From positions 1 to 64,000 of the forward strand of contig JAADII010000144.1 in NCBI GenBank assembly GCA_013151415.1: DNA of 64,000 nt, in the 5' to 3' direction. How positions within the stretch are numbered: position 1 is the first letter of the stretch; the number at the start of each line of letters is the position of its first letter. Source of the DNA: Chloroflexota bacterium (GTDB lineage: Bacteria > Chloroflexota > Anaerolineae > J102). Positions 41,630 to 51,612 of the stretch are shown piece by piece. A program made the position numbers and the translations under genes. Under the pieces are notes generated by a model. The model worked only from the letters and a program-made list of their open reading frames with translations, had not been told where the DNA came from and made no database searches.

Positions 41630-41776
41630 ATGCCGAGACTGCTCCTTTACTCACCTCAAACCGTATGGTTCGAAGCGCTTTTCAGCAACGGAGTGGCGTC
41701 TTGTCTGTGGTGGGACGTCCTCTGTGCGCTGTTTGCACGCGCCGCTCAAGCGTTGCATGATTTCATGAAATCATAA
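41630..41776 (+). CDS. Possible 48-residue ORF, unknown
   Basis: An ATG at 41630 opens a short frame beginning MPRLLLYSPQTVWFEALFSN and ending HDFMKS. It has one hydrophobic middle (CLWWDVLCALFARAA). GGGGAT lies a few bases upstream. Its last codons coincide with the 16-base palindrome at 41758-41773. It may be a real small membrane protein, a remnant of a larger gene, or chance. Confidence 0.2.
   Translation: MPRLLLYSPQTVWFEALFSNGVASCLWWDVLCALFARAAQALHDFMKS
41758..41773. promoter_or_regulatory. Perfect 16-base palindrome upstream of the fcl-wzm operon
   Basis: TGATTTCATGAAATCA is a perfect palindrome 38 bases before the TATACT box at 41811, a position typical for an activator or repressor dimer site. 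No matching regulator gene is in the window. The 408-base spacer (41491-41898) otherwise holds only the small ORF, this site and a leader hairpin. Confidence 0.4.
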
Positions 41777-41785
41777 TCTGAAGCG

Positions 41786-41816
41786 TTGTAGCCTTAGCTC
41801 CGCTTCATGATATACT
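41786..41816 (+). promoter_or_regulatory. Candidate promoter of the fcl-wzm-wzt region with leader hairpin
   Basis: TTGTAG (41786-41791) and TATACT (41811-41816) are 19 bases apart, a little long. Downstream, GCCTGCGCC (41832-41840) and GGTGCAGGC (41848-41856) form a stem-loop in the leader, about 40 bases before the ATG at 41899. Confidence 0.4.
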
Positions 41817-41898
41817 TTCTTAGCCTGCAACGCCTGCGCCATTCTTTGGTGCAGGCGCGGCGGAGCTTGCGCTCATTTTTTCCACTCACCGACCGATT

Positions 41899-42921
41899 AT
41901 GAACAGACCAATTCAATCCGAAACACCCGACAGGCATTTCGCATCATGGCTGGACAAGCTCGTCATTGTAACGGGCGGCGCCGGCTTTCTCGGCTCCTTT
42001 CTGGTGGATGCGCTGCATGAGCGCGGCGCTCGTCATGTCGTCGTTCCGCGCAAGCGCGAATATGATCTAACCGAAATGGAGGCGATTCAGCGTTTGTTTC
42101 GAGATGTTTATCGTCAATACGACATCGCGCCCGAAAACACCATAGTGATGCATTTGGCGGCCCAGGTGGGCGGCATTGGCGCCAATCGCCTGCATCCGGC
42201 CGAGTTCTTTTATAGCAACCTGATGATGGGGGTGCAGCTTTTGCACGAGTCGTGGCGCGTCGGCGTGGGCAAGTTTGTGGCTGTTGGCACGGTGTGCGCT
42301 TATCCCAAATTCACTCCGGTTCCATTCAAGGAGGAGGATATCTGGAACGGTTACCCAGAGGAAACCAATGCGCCTTATGGCCTGGCCAAGAAGATGCTGC
42401 TGGTTCAATCCGAGGCCTATCGCCAGCAATACGGCTTCAACTCCATCTTTTTGTTGCCCACCAATCTTTATGGTCCGCGCGATAATTTCGATCTCGAAAC
42501 TTCGCATGTGATCCCGGCTCTGATTCGCAAGTGCCTGGAGGCGCAAGAACGTGGCGATAAGGAGATTGTGGTGTGGGGCGATGGTTCGCCCACGCGCGAA
42601 TTTCTCTATGTGGAGGATGCAGCCGAGGGCATCATGCTGGCCGCAGAGCGATACAATCAAAGCCTGCCGGTGAATCTCGGCTCGGGCATGGAGATCAGCA
42701 TTCGCGATTTGGTTCATCTTATTGCAGAGTTGACCGGCTTCGAGGGAGATATTGTGTGGGATGTCAGTAAGCCCAATGGCCAGCCGCGACGCGCGCTGGA
42801 TACGACCCGCGCCGAGAAACTCTTTGGCTTTCGCGCGGCCACTGATTTTCGCACCGGATTGCAACGCACCATCGATTGGTATCGCGAGCATAGGGTGAAG
42901 AAGGGGGTGGAATGCAAATGA
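41899..42921 (+). CDS. fcl: GDP-L-fucose synthase-like NAD(P)-dependent epimerase/reductase
   Basis: The 340-residue extended SDR has the cofactor loop [12 protein letters not shown] near residue 27 and the very characteristic block [20 protein letters not shown]. The catalytic region is GTVCAYPK and YGLAKK, followed by [20 protein letters not shown], closest to GDP-fucose synthase (WcaG/Fcl). That enzyme epimerises and reduces GDP-4-keto-6-deoxymannose. The gmd gene for the previous step is not in the window. Related heptose epimerases share the fold, so the exact sugar needs care. It overlaps the ABC permease gene by ten bases. Confidence 0.85.
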   Translation: MNRPIQSETPDRHFASWLDKLVIVTGGAGFLGSFLVDALHERGARHVVVPRKREYDLTEMEAIQRLFRDVYRQYDIAPENTIVMHLAAQVGGIGANRLHPAEFFYSNLMMGVQLLHESWRVGVGKFVAVGTVCAYPKFTPVPFKEEDIWNGYPEETNAPYGLAKKMLLVQSEAYRQQYGFNSIFLLPTNLYGPRDNFDLETSHVIPALIRKCLEAQERGDKEIVVWGDGSPTREFLYVEDAAEGIMLAAERYNQSLPVNLGSGMEISIRDLVHLIAELTGFEGDIVWDVSKPNGQPRRALDTTRAEKLFGFRAATDFRTGLQRTIDWYREHRVKKGVECK

Positions 42922-43760
42922 CCGCCAGAAAAGACATGCTCGTTATCGAACCGCCCAAGGGGTGGCAGCCCATCAATTTCAAGGAGCTGCGAGAATATCG
43001 CGATCTTTTCTATTACTTGGTGCGTCGCGATGTGCAGGTGCTCTATAAGCAGACCGTGCTGGGTTTTGCTTGGGCCATCTTGCGTCCCTTTCTTAGCATG
43101 ATTTTGTTCACGTTTGTTTTTGGCAATGTGGCCCAGGTGAGCAGCGATGGCGTGCCCTATCCTGTTTTTAGTTATGTGGCTTTGGTCCCCTGGACTTATT
43201 TTTCCACCGCGCTGACCACCTCGAGCATGAGCCTGGTGACAAACAGCAACATGCTCACCAAGGTTTATTTCCCGCGTTTGGTTTTCCCCTTGACGCCGGT
43301 GTTGGCCAAACTGGTGGATTTCGTCATCGCTTTCGCCTTCATTCCTTTGTTGCTCTTGTGGTTTCGCATCATGCCCACGCGTGATGTTGTCTTTATTCCT
43401 TTATTGATCATCATTTTGATGATGACCGCCGCGGGCGCAGGCATGTGGCTTGCCGCTTTGGGCATTCAATATCGCGATATCAAATACGCGACCCAATTTA
43501 TGACGCAATTGCTCATGTACGCTGCTCCGGTTGTGTGGTCGGTGACGGCCCTCACCGCTCGGTTGGGTGAAACGGGTCGTCTGATCTATGGGTTGTATCC
43601 GCTGGCTGGCGTGATCGAGGGCTTTCGTTCGGCTTTGTTGGGATCGGTTCCCATGCCGTGGGATCTTATTGCCGTTGGTGGGGCGTCGGCGTTTGTCCTC
43701 TTTGTTAGCGGAGCATTCTATTTCCGCCGCATGGAAGTGGCTTTCGCCGATGTCGCCTAG
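42912..43760 (+). CDS. wzm: ABC-2-type polysaccharide/polyol-phosphate export permease (Wzm-like)
   Basis: The 282-residue protein has a cytoplasmic N-terminal helix ([20 protein letters not shown]) and six transmembrane helices typical of the ABC2_membrane family of O-antigen, teichoic acid and capsule exporters. The signature [20 protein letters not shown] marks the first helix. With the Wzt-like ATPase encoded 118 bases downstream it would export a finished lipid-linked glycan across the cytoplasmic membrane. Having both this and a Wzx-type flippase in one locus suggests two assembly routes or two glycans. Confidence 0.9.
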   Translation: MQMTARKDMLVIEPPKGWQPINFKELREYRDLFYYLVRRDVQVLYKQTVLGFAWAILRPFLSMILFTFVFGNVAQVSSDGVPYPVFSYVALVPWTYFSTALTTSSMSLVTNSNMLTKVYFPRLVFPLTPVLAKLVDFVIAFAFIPLLLLWFRIMPTRDVVFIPLLIIILMMTAAGAGMWLAALGIQYRDIKYATQFMTQLLMYAAPVVWSVTALTARLGETGRLIYGLYPLAGVIEGFRSALLGSVPMPWDLIAVGGASAFVLFVSGAFYFRRMEVAFADVA

Positions 43761-43786
43761 CTTTTTCGCCTCAGCTAGATGCATGC

Positions 43787-43816
43787 TTGAACGACTGAGA
43801 TAGCCCTTCTTAATAA
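43787..43816 (+). promoter_or_regulatory. Candidate internal promoter before wzt
   Basis: TTGAAC (43787-43792), 18 bases and TAATAA (43811-43816) lie in the 118-base gap between wzm and wzt. The -10 match is only partial. Confidence 0.3.
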
Positions 43817-43878
43817 TTATGAATGCAGACGACGGGATTCATGAGGGCCAGCCCCCGGTCTCATAGCGACTTTGATCT

Positions 43879-45162
43879 ATGACTGATATCGCCATCCAGG
43901 TGGAGAATCTGGGCAAACGTTACCGCATTGGCGTGCAGGAAGAAAAGTACGACACTTTGGGCGCGCAAATGCTGGCCTGGCTGCGTTCGCCCATCACCAA
44001 TTATCGTCGTTTACGCGGGTTGAGCGCATTTAGTGAAAATGGTCAGGCCGAAGATGTGATATGGGCGTTGAAGGATGTCTCATTCACAGTGAAGGAGGGC
44101 GAGGCTTTGGGCGTGATTGGTCGCAATGGCGCGGGCAAAAGCACCTTGCTCAAAGTGCTCTCGCGCATCACCCCGCCCACCACCGGCCGCGTGTTGCTCA
44201 GCGGCCGCGTGGCCAGCCTGCTCGAGGTGGGGACCGGGTTTCACCCCGAATTGACGGGACGGGAAAACATTTATCTCAACGGCAGCATCTTGGGCATGAC
44301 CAAGGCCGAGATCGATCGCAAGTTCGATGAGATCGTGGCCTTTTCGGGCGTGGAGAAATTTATCGACACGCCGGTGAAGCGTTATTCCAGCGGCATGCGC
44401 GTGCGCCTGGCCTTTTCGGTGGCCGCGCACCTCGAGCCGGAGATTTTGCTCATCGACGAGGTGTTGGCCGTGGGCGACGCCGAGTTTCAGCGCAAATGCC
44501 TGGGTAAGATGCAGGATGTGGCGGGCGCAGGACGCACGGTGTTGTTCGTTTCGCATAACATGCCCGCGGTCACGCGCCTTTGCCAGCGAGCTATTTTGTT
44601 GGAAAAAGGTCGCTTGATCATGGATGGCCCCTCAGAGGAAGTGGTGGCCAGTTATCTGGCCGACGCCACGCGTACAGGCGCGGCCCGCAGTTGGGCTTTG
44701 GACGAGGCCCCCGGAACCGACGAGTTGCGATTGACCTCCGTCAGCCTGGTGAACAGCCAACATCGCATCGTCTCGGTGGTCAGCGTCGAAGAGGAGTTGC
44801 AGCTTCGTATTGGTTATCGCGTCAATACGCCGGGGCTCACCTTTCGTTGCGCAGCCAAGTTTTACACGCAAGGCGTTTGCGCGTTCGCCACGGTCGAACC
44901 GACCGAAACCACCCGCGACCGCGAAGGGCACTATTGGTCGGTGGTGCGCATCCCGGCTCATTTGCTCAGTGAGGGTGAATATCTGGTGGGCGTTTCCATT
45001 TTTTCATCGAAGGGTCGTAAAATTCACTATGTGCTCGAAGATGAAGTGATTGTGTTCCAGGTCACTGATCCTATTTCCGGTCAATCGGCTCGCGGCGATT
45101 ACACCGAGCCTTTTGCTGGCGTCATGCGCCCCAAATTGGAGTGGAGCATGGAGCATGCATAA
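43879..45162 (+). CDS. wzt: ABC transporter ATPase with Wzt-type C-terminal substrate-binding domain
   Basis: The 427-residue protein has a nucleotide-binding domain with Walker [10 protein letters not shown] (81-89), the signature [12 protein letters not shown] (169-180) and Walker [10 protein letters not shown] (189-197), plus switch histidine in FVSHN. Residues 250-427 form the extra beta-sandwich of the Wzt C-terminal type, which recognises the modified end of the O-polysaccharide before export. Its partner is the permease just upstream. Modifications read by this domain might be made by the methyltransferase or acyltransferase encoded downstream, which is inference. The stop overlaps the start of the acyltransferase gene. 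Confidence 0.92.
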   Translation: MTDIAIQVENLGKRYRIGVQEEKYDTLGAQMLAWLRSPITNYRRLRGLSAFSENGQAEDVIWALKDVSFTVKEGEALGVIGRNGAGKSTLLKVLSRITPPTTGRVLLSGRVASLLEVGTGFHPELTGRENIYLNGSILGMTKAEIDRKFDEIVAFSGVEKFIDTPVKRYSSGMRVRLAFSVAAHLEPEILLIDEVLAVGDAEFQRKCLGKMQDVAGAGRTVLFVSHNMPAVTRLCQRAILLEKGRLIMDGPSEEVVASYLADATRTGAARSWALDEAPGTDELRLTSVSLVNSQHRIVSVVSVEEELQLRIGYRVNTPGLTFRCAAKFYTQGVCAFATVEPTETTRDREGHYWSVVRIPAHLLSEGEYLVGVSIFSSKGRKIHYVLEDEVIVFQVTDPISGQSARGDYTEPFAGVMRPKLEWSMEHA

Positions 45163-45742
45163 GACGTATGTTTTCTTGGCTCGCACATACCGTCGTCTGC
45201 GTTCATTTCTTTTGCATCCCGGTCGTTATATCGACCAAGCCGTCACCGATTACCTTAATCGACTCGGTTTCCTCACCATTCATCGTTACATTGTGCATGG
45301 CCCGCCGGATCGCCTTCATCTTGGTCATCCTCGGCCAAAGAACAACACATTTTTCAACACCCGTTCTGGGCGCATTTATGTGGGGAATGGCGTGGTTTGG
45401 GGATATCATTGCCAGGTGCTTACAGGCGTGCACCTGTTTGAGAACGGCAAGCTTAAGCAACCTAAGTCAGAACAGGTGCCCACCGAGGGCTATGACATTC
45501 GCATTGGCGACGGCTGTTGGATCGCATCGGGCGCGATCATCACCGGTGGCGTGACCATTGGCGAGAATTCCATCGTGGCTGCGGGCGCGGTGGTGACAAA
45601 AGATGTGCCCGCGGGCAGCATTGTCGGCGGCGTGCCCGCGCGCATTATCGGCCGCACCGATGAATTGGGGCCGAATGGTAGGCGCATGAGCGTGGTGCGC
45701 GTAGACTCCGATAACCAACCCTCGACTTCGTCAACCCATTGA
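45155..45742 (+). CDS. Left-handed beta-helix (hexapeptide repeat) acyltransferase
   Basis: The 195-residue protein has a C-terminal hexapeptide beta-helix with units such as [36 protein letters not shown] and the closing [16 protein letters not shown], typical of sugar O- or N-acetyltransferases using acetyl-CoA. The catalytic histidine candidate is in [13 protein letters not shown]. The N-terminal 50 residues are basic and helical. It overlaps wzt by eight bases, so an acetyl decoration of the exported glycan is likely. ATG at 45155 is chosen; an in-frame upstream ATG lies deep inside wzt. Confidence 0.8.
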   Translation: MHKTYVFLARTYRRLRSFLLHPGRYIDQAVTDYLNRLGFLTIHRYIVHGPPDRLHLGHPRPKNNTFFNTRSGRIYVGNGVVWGYHCQVLTGVHLFENGKLKQPKSEQVPTEGYDIRIGDGCWIASGAIITGGVTIGENSIVAAGAVVTKDVPAGSIVGGVPARIIGRTDELGPNGRRMSVVRVDSDNQPSTSSTH

Positions 45743-45752
45743 TCTTACACTA

Positions 45753-46775
45753 ATGACCCAATCTGCACAGCCTCCGTACAATGTATGCCTCATTGGTTTG
45801 GGGCGTCATGGCCTTAAACAATTGCACCGGCTTGCAGAGAATCCCGCCCAGTGGCGTCTTGCCGCGGTAGTGGACCGCTCTGTGGCCGCGTATGCGCGGT
45901 TTCAATACCATTTTCATTCATTGCGAGTCCCGTTTTATCGAGACGCGGTCGAGGCCATTCGTTCCGAACCTATTGATGTCATCATCATTTCCACTACGGC
46001 CCCTTCACATGTTCCTATTGCCGAGAGCTTGATACGCGGCGGGTATGAGGGCGGGCTGCTCATTGAAAAGCCCATTTCCGATAGCATCGCCCGAGCCGAA
46101 GATTTACAGCATCTCATTGAAGAAGCCGCGTGGCCGGGTCGCGTGGCGGTGGATTTCAACCGGCGTTGTTCCGAACTTTATCGCCGCGTAAAGAGCGTGC
46201 ACAAGAGCGGCGAGTGCGGCGCCATCATCCGGCTCGAATTCAATCGGCCCTGTAAGCTAAGCATGGTGGGCATGCACTTTATCGATCTGGCGAACTGGAT
46301 CATCGGCAGTCGTCCTATCGAGGTGTCGGGCCGGCTGGATATGACCTCGATTGTGGACCATCGCGGCGCGGTCTTCTACGATCCGCCGGGCTGGTTGCAG
46401 GTGCGTTATGCAAGTGGCGCCATTTTCGAGATGAACACCATGCCCGACGCGCCGCCGGAGTCGTTGGGCATGACGGTCTGGTTCGAGCAAGGCAAGGCCC
46501 GCATCAACAACGATGAATCGCTGGCCGTCATCGAAACGCCGGCGGGCGAGGACAGGGTGGAAGTCACCGATGAAAACCGCCGTTATCGCTGGATCGAATC
46601 GGCCCTGGCCTCGGTGGTCGAGGCGTCGGCCGGATGTGAAATTTGCCCCCTACCCGAGGCCATCTTAGCGCTGGAGGTGGTCGCGGCCGTGCATCATTCC
46701 AACAGCATGGACGGGGCGATCGCAACCTTGCCCTTGCCGCAAGAGGTGCGGAATCGACGTTTACGGATCGCCTGA
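45753..46775 (+). CDS. Gfo/Idh/MocA-family sugar oxidoreductase
   Basis: The 340-residue protein has an NAD(P)-binding Rossmann start (NVCLIGLGRHGLKQLHRLAE), the family EKP motif as LIEKPISDS and the mixed alpha/beta C-terminal domain (HFIDLANWIIGSRPIEVSGR). Enzymes of this family oxidise or reduce nucleotide sugars or act in inositol and aminosugar pathways. It is followed by a second member 30 bases downstream, so the pair may act on successive steps or as a complex. The lysine of EKP is kept, so it should be catalytically active. Exact substrate unknown. Confidence 0.85.
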   Translation: MTQSAQPPYNVCLIGLGRHGLKQLHRLAENPAQWRLAAVVDRSVAAYARFQYHFHSLRVPFYRDAVEAIRSEPIDVIIISTTAPSHVPIAESLIRGGYEGGLLIEKPISDSIARAEDLQHLIEEAAWPGRVAVDFNRRCSELYRRVKSVHKSGECGAIIRLEFNRPCKLSMVGMHFIDLANWIIGSRPIEVSGRLDMTSIVDHRGAVFYDPPGWLQVRYASGAIFEMNTMPDAPPESLGMTVWFEQGKARINNDESLAVIETPAGEDRVEVTDENRRYRWIESALASVVEASAGCEICPLPEAILALEVVAAVHHSNSMDGAIATLPLPQEVRNRRLRIA

Positions 46776-46805
46776 CGGATTCATTCACCGGACATCGTTT
46801 ACACC

Positions 46806-47942
46806 ATGATCAAGCCCCTATTGAGAACAGGCATTCGGGTTCTGCCGGGACCGATCCGCAGACCGGTGCAGGACTATATCAGATACGTGAGCAAGCGTCG
46901 TTCATTGGAGCGGATGCAAAACGCCTTGCCCTATTGGGAGCGAAGGGAGCAGCCCGGAGAAAAGCCGCTGGTGAGGGTGGGGTTTATTGGCGCTGGCAAT
47001 TACGCTCGGCATCATCTCAAGGTGTTGAACGCCTTGAACAACGTCTCCATCGCGGCCATTCTCACCACCGGCAGCCCTCGCGGCCGCGCGGTGGCCGAAG
47101 AATATGGCGTCTCCAATCTTTATACCGATCGCGACGCCTTTTTAAGCGAAGTTGATGTCGATTGTTATGTGGTGGTGGTCTCGGCCTGGGCCATCAAGCC
47201 TGTGGCTATGGATTGTCTGGCCACGGGCAAGCCTGTGCTTTTGGAAAAGCCGGCCGGGGTTTCGCCCGAGGATACGGCCGAGCTGGTGGAGCAGGCCGAA
47301 AAATACAACACCTATGGCATGGTGTGCATGAACCGCCGCTTTTATTCGGTCATCGAACACGGGCTGGCCACGCTCGCGACTTATGGACCCATTCGCGGAG
47401 CCATTTTGGAAATGCCCGAGCGCATCACCGATGAACGCCAATCGCGGCGACTAACCGAATGGGACTATGATCACTTCGCTTTTCGCAACTCGGTGCATGG
47501 CATCGATTTGTTGCGCTATATCTTGGGCGATGTGAAGGAAGTGCACAGCATCGCCCGGCCCAATGTCGCCTTTGATAATGCCGCGGCCTCGTTCGGCGGC
47601 GTCATCGAGCACGAAGGCGGCGCCATGAGCGCCGTGCTGGCCTTATGGGACACACAGCTTCCCTGGCGACTCACGCTCATCGCCGAAAATGGGCGTTTGC
47701 GTTATGGGCCGTTCGAGCGCGGTTGGTTCATCAATGAAAAAGGCGTGGAGATTCCCATTCGCGCCGATGAAATCGATACTGCCTTTCGGGCCGGCGTCTA
47801 TGCGCAAGATCTTCATTTCATCGAAAGCGTGCGACACCATAAACAGCCCACCCTTCCGGCCTGTTTGCTGCCAGACGCGCTGAAAACGAATATATTGATC
47901 GAGCGTTTGTATGGAGGCGGTTCAATGGAGCGTTGGCGGTGA
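46806..47942 (+). CDS. Gfo/Idh/MocA-family sugar oxidoreductase (second copy, with N-terminal extension)
   Basis: The 378-residue protein has an extra N-terminal segment of about 55 basic residues before the Rossmann motif VRVGFIGAGNYARHHLKVL. The EKP motif is LLEKPAGVSPED, and the C-terminal domain contains FRNSVHGIDLLRYILGDVKE, where the histidine and aspartate are typical catalytic positions. It resembles the dehydrogenase domain found near bactericidal or nonulosonic-acid glycan genes, but the sugar is not clear. Its stop overlaps the ATG of the next gene by one base, indicating translational coupling. Confidence 0.85.
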   Translation: MIKPLLRTGIRVLPGPIRRPVQDYIRYVSKRRSLERMQNALPYWERREQPGEKPLVRVGFIGAGNYARHHLKVLNALNNVSIAAILTTGSPRGRAVAEEYGVSNLYTDRDAFLSEVDVDCYVVVVSAWAIKPVAMDCLATGKPVLLEKPAGVSPEDTAELVEQAEKYNTYGMVCMNRRFYSVIEHGLATLATYGPIRGAILEMPERITDERQSRRLTEWDYDHFAFRNSVHGIDLLRYILGDVKEVHSIARPNVAFDNAAASFGGVIEHEGGAMSAVLALWDTQLPWRLTLIAENGRLRYGPFERGWFINEKGVEIPIRADEIDTAFRAGVYAQDLHFIESVRHHKQPTLPACLLPDALKTNILIERLYGGGSMERWR

Positions 47943-49309
47943 TGTCGAGATTGGGTGATACGCTTAATATTTTGCAAATTAGCACCTATGACCACGCCGG
48001 AGGCGCGGAGGGGGTGGCTTATAGTTTGTTCGAGGCCTATCGTCAGCGAGGTCATCGTTCTTATCTCGCCGTGGGCTGGAAGCGCGGACAAGATCCCGAC
48101 GTCTTCCAAATGAAGCCGCGTGCAAATGGCCGATGGCGAGATTGGTGGCTGAGACCCGAATGGCGAACGGAGGGATCAGGCGCTCGCGCGCGCGCTCGTT
48201 TGGCCGCCTTGGGCGACCCTCGGCGTTGGTTAGAACGTCAACTGGGCGTCGAAGACTTTCATTTTCCGGCCACAGCAACAGCGCCCCTTCTGCCTCCCCA
48301 TTCTCCTCACATTCTCCACGCCCACAACCTACATGGCGGATATTTTGACCTGAGGATGCTGCCGCGACTGTCGGCGCAGCGACCTTTATTTCTTAGCCTT
48401 CACGATGCATGGCTTCTTGCAGGGCATTGCGCGCATTCATTGGATTGTGATCGCTGGTTGCATGGTTGCGGTCGTTGCCCCGATATTGCACGCCCTATCG
48501 CTATCAAGCGAGACGCCTCGGCCTATAACTGGCGACGCAAACGAGACATCTATGCGCGCAGCAAGCTCTATGTGGCCACGCCTTGCCGTTGGCTCATGGA
48601 TAAAGTGGAGCGTTCGATGTTGATGCCTGGCATTGTCGAGGCGCGGATCATTCCCTACGGCATCGATCTCACCCTGTTCCATCCCGGAGACAAGCAAAAG
48701 GCCCGAGCGACGCTTGGTCTGCCGCAAGATGCGCATATTGTTCTGTTTGTTGGCCGCGCCACCCGCAGCAGCCCCTGGAAGGATTATGATTTAATGGAAA
48801 AAGTGGTCGAGCGGCTTGCAGTGAACGCTTCGAACGCGAAGACCGTATTTGTCTTCCTGGGTGAGGAACACGCGCCGCAAAAGCTTGGCTCGGTTTTGAT
48901 GTTGTTCAAGGGCTTTGAAAAACAGGCCGCGGACGTGGCTCGATTTTTCCAGGCTGCGGACGTTTATTTGCATGCGGCTAAAGCCGACACCTTTCCCAAT
49001 GTCGTTTTAGAGGCTATGGCTTGCGGTTTGCCGGTGGTGGCGACCGCTGTAGGCGGCATTCCCGAACAGGTGGAGGATGGGAAGACGGGACTTCTCGCGC
49101 CGACTGGCGATGTCGAAGCCATGACTGCATGCGTGCATCGGCTTCTCACAGACCCGGCGTTGCGACGTCGGCTGGGCATGAATGCGGCTTGTTCGGCGCG
49201 TGAGCGTTTCGACCGAGAGCGCATGGTGAATGATTATCTTGATTGGTATTATCAGACGTTGGCAAATCAACGTCGGCGTCCGGGTCGCTCTTTTGTGGCG
49301 GCTCATTGA
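47942..49309 (+). CDS. GT4-family glycosyltransferase, paralogue A
   Basis: The 455-residue GT-B protein begins LNILQISTYDHAGGAEGVAY, a typical glycine/histidine acceptor loop. The conserved middle has four cysteines (GHCAHSLDCDRWLHGCGRC) and IAIKRDASAYNWRRK. The donor half has VLFVGRATRSSPWKDY and ADTFPNVVLEAMACGLPVVA (EX7E type), then GGIPEQVEDGKTGLL. It is a close paralogue of the gene at 51613, sharing nearly every motif, with two unrelated genes between. The donor sugar is unknown. The C-terminal KDYDLMEKV region differs most between the copies. Confidence 0.88.
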   Translation: MSRLGDTLNILQISTYDHAGGAEGVAYSLFEAYRQRGHRSYLAVGWKRGQDPDVFQMKPRANGRWRDWWLRPEWRTEGSGARARARLAALGDPRRWLERQLGVEDFHFPATATAPLLPPHSPHILHAHNLHGGYFDLRMLPRLSAQRPLFLSLHDAWLLAGHCAHSLDCDRWLHGCGRCPDIARPIAIKRDASAYNWRRKRDIYARSKLYVATPCRWLMDKVERSMLMPGIVEARIIPYGIDLTLFHPGDKQKARATLGLPQDAHIVLFVGRATRSSPWKDYDLMEKVVERLAVNASNAKTVFVFLGEEHAPQKLGSVLMLFKGFEKQAADVARFFQAADVYLHAAKADTFPNVVLEAMACGLPVVATAVGGIPEQVEDGKTGLLAPTGDVEAMTACVHRLLTDPALRRRLGMNAACSARERFDRERMVNDYLDWYYQTLANQRRRPGRSFVAAH

Positions 49310-49403
49310 CAAATCACGAACGCATTTTATAGACTAATTTCGTTATTGTTTCACGGTGTTGCATCTCCTCTCATGTTGTTAAACTTCTCAAGAGATTTTG
49401 TCT

Positions 49404-50228
49404 ATGAAAGTTGTTCGTTCATTACACGTTCGCATTGCTCAAAAAGGATTTAAGGGCGCGATCCTGGATTTGCTCAATCCACGCACCTGGATACGCGCGC
49501 TCAGGCGTCGCTTGTTGCAATATAAACAACGGCGTTTTGCAAGTGGAGAGAACCTTGTAGTGGTCGATCTGCCCACCCTCACAGTGGATAAGAATCGGCA
49601 GATCTGGAACGATTATGATTGGTCATTGAGCGGTGAGGAGTGGACCGATCATGTGCGTGAATATCGCGGGCTTGAGCCGAAGCAGTGGAAGCAGGCGTTA
49701 ATCGACGGCATGATGCGAAAATACATTCAGCCGGGCTCTGTGGTGCTTGAAATTGGCCCGGGCGCGGGGCGTTGGACTGCTGAACTCGCGCCTTTGGCCG
49801 GTCGGTTGCTGGTGGCGGATATCACGGAACGTTGCCTGGATATTTGTCGAGACCGATTCCGGGAATATGCACACATTGAGTATTATCTCATCGAGCGGGG
49901 TCTGGATTTTATCGAGGATAACTCTCTGGATTATATATGGTCTTATGATGTGTTTGTACATATTAATCCAAGCGATGTTTCTGCATATATCCGCGATTTT
50001 TTCCGGGTGCTCAAGCCCGGCGGCATAGCCATTATTCATCATGCTGGTCAATATCCCACGGAGAAAGAGCGTCGACAAGGCTTGCGAACCTACATGAGTC
50101 GGGATTTGTTCGCTCATTTCGTGGCAAAGCATGGTTTGAACATGGTTGAACAAAATGAGAAACTGGCCCACAAGCCTGGCGATATTATCTCGGTGTTTGC
50201 CAAACCCTCATCTTCATTGGCTGGATGA
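49404..50228 (+). CDS. SAM-dependent methyltransferase
   Basis: The 274-residue protein has a class I methyltransferase core. Motif I is VVLEIGPGAGRWTAELAPLA, motif II LLVADITERCLDI, and the post-motif IWSYDVFVHINPSDVSAYI and RVLKPGGIAIIHHAG follow. Its position between two glycosyltransferase genes suggests methylation of a glycan, perhaps at the terminal residue recognised by the Wzt C-terminal domain. That is inference. The N-terminal 60 residues are basic. ATG at 49404 is used. The surrounding sequence (49.3-50.3 kb) looks richer in A and T than its neighbours by eye, possibly a separately acquired gene. Confidence 0.82.
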   Translation: MKVVRSLHVRIAQKGFKGAILDLLNPRTWIRALRRRLLQYKQRRFASGENLVVVDLPTLTVDKNRQIWNDYDWSLSGEEWTDHVREYRGLEPKQWKQALIDGMMRKYIQPGSVVLEIGPGAGRWTAELAPLAGRLLVADITERCLDICRDRFREYAHIEYYLIERGLDFIEDNSLDYIWSYDVFVHINPSDVSAYIRDFFRVLKPGGIAIIHHAGQYPTEKERRQGLRTYMSRDLFAHFVAKHGLNMVEQNEKLAHKPGDIISVFAKPSSSLAG

Positions 50229-50280
50229 TGCTGTCAGGGGTTTGGGCGATGCATCTGAAGCCGATGAGTGAGTAAATTTT

Positions 50281-51612
50281 ATGAAATCTGTTGACATTGT
50301 CTATCTTTACGAACATGTGGTGCGCGAACTGGATGTTGCTTGCGCAGTGAAGCATTATCTAGAACGCGATGCGGGCCTTTCCGTCGAGCTGGTGCAATAT
50401 CCTTATGGCGTTCATCGGGCTATTGCGCAAGTGCGGCCGCGAATGGTGTTGTTGCCATTTTGCTATTACGACTGTTTTGCTTTGCCTAAGCACAGTTTTG
50501 GCGCTTGCTTGGTTGAATGGCCTCAAGCAATATATGTTAACCTGGCTTGGGAGCAGCTTCTTTATAAGGGCAATCAGGCCTCGAAAACCCCGACTGGCGA
50601 ATTTGCACTGAAGCACGTCTTTCATCATGCCTGGAGCGAATCTTTTCGCGATCTTTTGCTGGCTCAGGGCATTCCGTCCAAGCGCATTTTTCTCAACGGC
50701 CACCCCGCCTATTCCCTATACGATTTTCCATATAAAGATTGCTTTGTTTCGCGCGCCCAGTTGGCCGCGACATATGGGCTAGACGTGAATAAACGCTGGG
50801 TGTTTTTCCCCGAAAATTACAACTGGATGTTTTACACCATGAGCGATTTGAAACGTCATGGGCAATACGATCGCCAGCGAGAACGCGTCGATGAGCTCGT
50901 TCGGTTTTGTCAGTCGTCGTTCGCTCGAGTGATGCGCTGGTTTGTCAATCTGGCGCGCGAGCGCGATTTTGAGATCATCGTGCGGCCGCGTCCCGCCACG
51001 CCCTTAGAGCAGTTCGAAGCCAAGGTGCGAGAGACGGTCCCTGATCGACCTCCGCAAGTGCGGGTGCTCAAAGAAGGCACAGTGCGCGAGTGGATATTGG
51101 CCAGCGATATCGTGGTCACCTCACATAGCACGAGCTTGATCGAAGCTGCGGTTGCGGGGAAGCCGGCCTACATGCTCGAACCCCATCCTATTCCCGAAAA
51201 CCTGCACGCGCCCTGGCATGATCTGGCTTTGCACTTGCAAACCGAAGAAGCGTTTCGGCAGGCCATGATGACGCCGAACGACATGCGTGAGAATCGTTTA
51301 GGTCAATGGGCGCGCACAACGCTTATGGCCAACGGCGATTCCATTTGGAACCTGGCCCAATTTGTGGCCGATCTTTATGCAGGGCGCATCGAGCCGCCCC
51401 CGCCGGCCACCTATCGCAGCCTTATGCCGCCCGAGTTTCGTTTTCCTCGTCTGGCGTTCGAATATCGCAAATTTCGGGGGCGCAAACAGCGTCATGCTGC
51501 GCCAAGAGCCATCAACCCCAAATATGAGAAAGACCTCCTGAATCAAGAACAGTTGGAGCAACGCATGGCGCATTGGCGCGCCTGCCTAAACGGCTATCGA
51601 CCGAATGCTTAA
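50281..51612 (+). CDS. Surface carbohydrate biosynthesis protein, GT-B-like
   Basis: The 443-residue protein resembles the BFO_1060/TIGR04396-like surface carbohydrate proteins. It has a GT-B shape with VDIVYLYEHVVRELDVACAV at the N terminus, NGHPAYSLYDF in the middle and a donor-site-like IVVTSHSTSLIEAAVAGKPA (His-Ser-Ser/Thr pattern of CDP-glycerol and Kdo-type transferases). A tail with proline-rich segments follows (IEPPPPATYRS). It ends one base before the GTG of the next glycosyltransferase. Function is probably transfer of a sugar or sugar-phosphate; the donor is not known. Confidence 0.65.
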   Translation: MKSVDIVYLYEHVVRELDVACAVKHYLERDAGLSVELVQYPYGVHRAIAQVRPRMVLLPFCYYDCFALPKHSFGACLVEWPQAIYVNLAWEQLLYKGNQASKTPTGEFALKHVFHHAWSESFRDLLLAQGIPSKRIFLNGHPAYSLYDFPYKDCFVSRAQLAATYGLDVNKRWVFFPENYNWMFYTMSDLKRHGQYDRQRERVDELVRFCQSSFARVMRWFVNLARERDFEIIVRPRPATPLEQFEAKVRETVPDRPPQVRVLKEGTVREWILASDIVVTSHSTSLIEAAVAGKPAYMLEPHPIPENLHAPWHDLALHLQTEEAFRQAMMTPNDMRENRLGQWARTTLMANGDSIWNLAQFVADLYAGRIEPPPPATYRSLMPPEFRFPRLAFEYRKFRGRKQRHAAPRAINPKYEKDLLNQEQLEQRMAHWRACLNGYRPNA

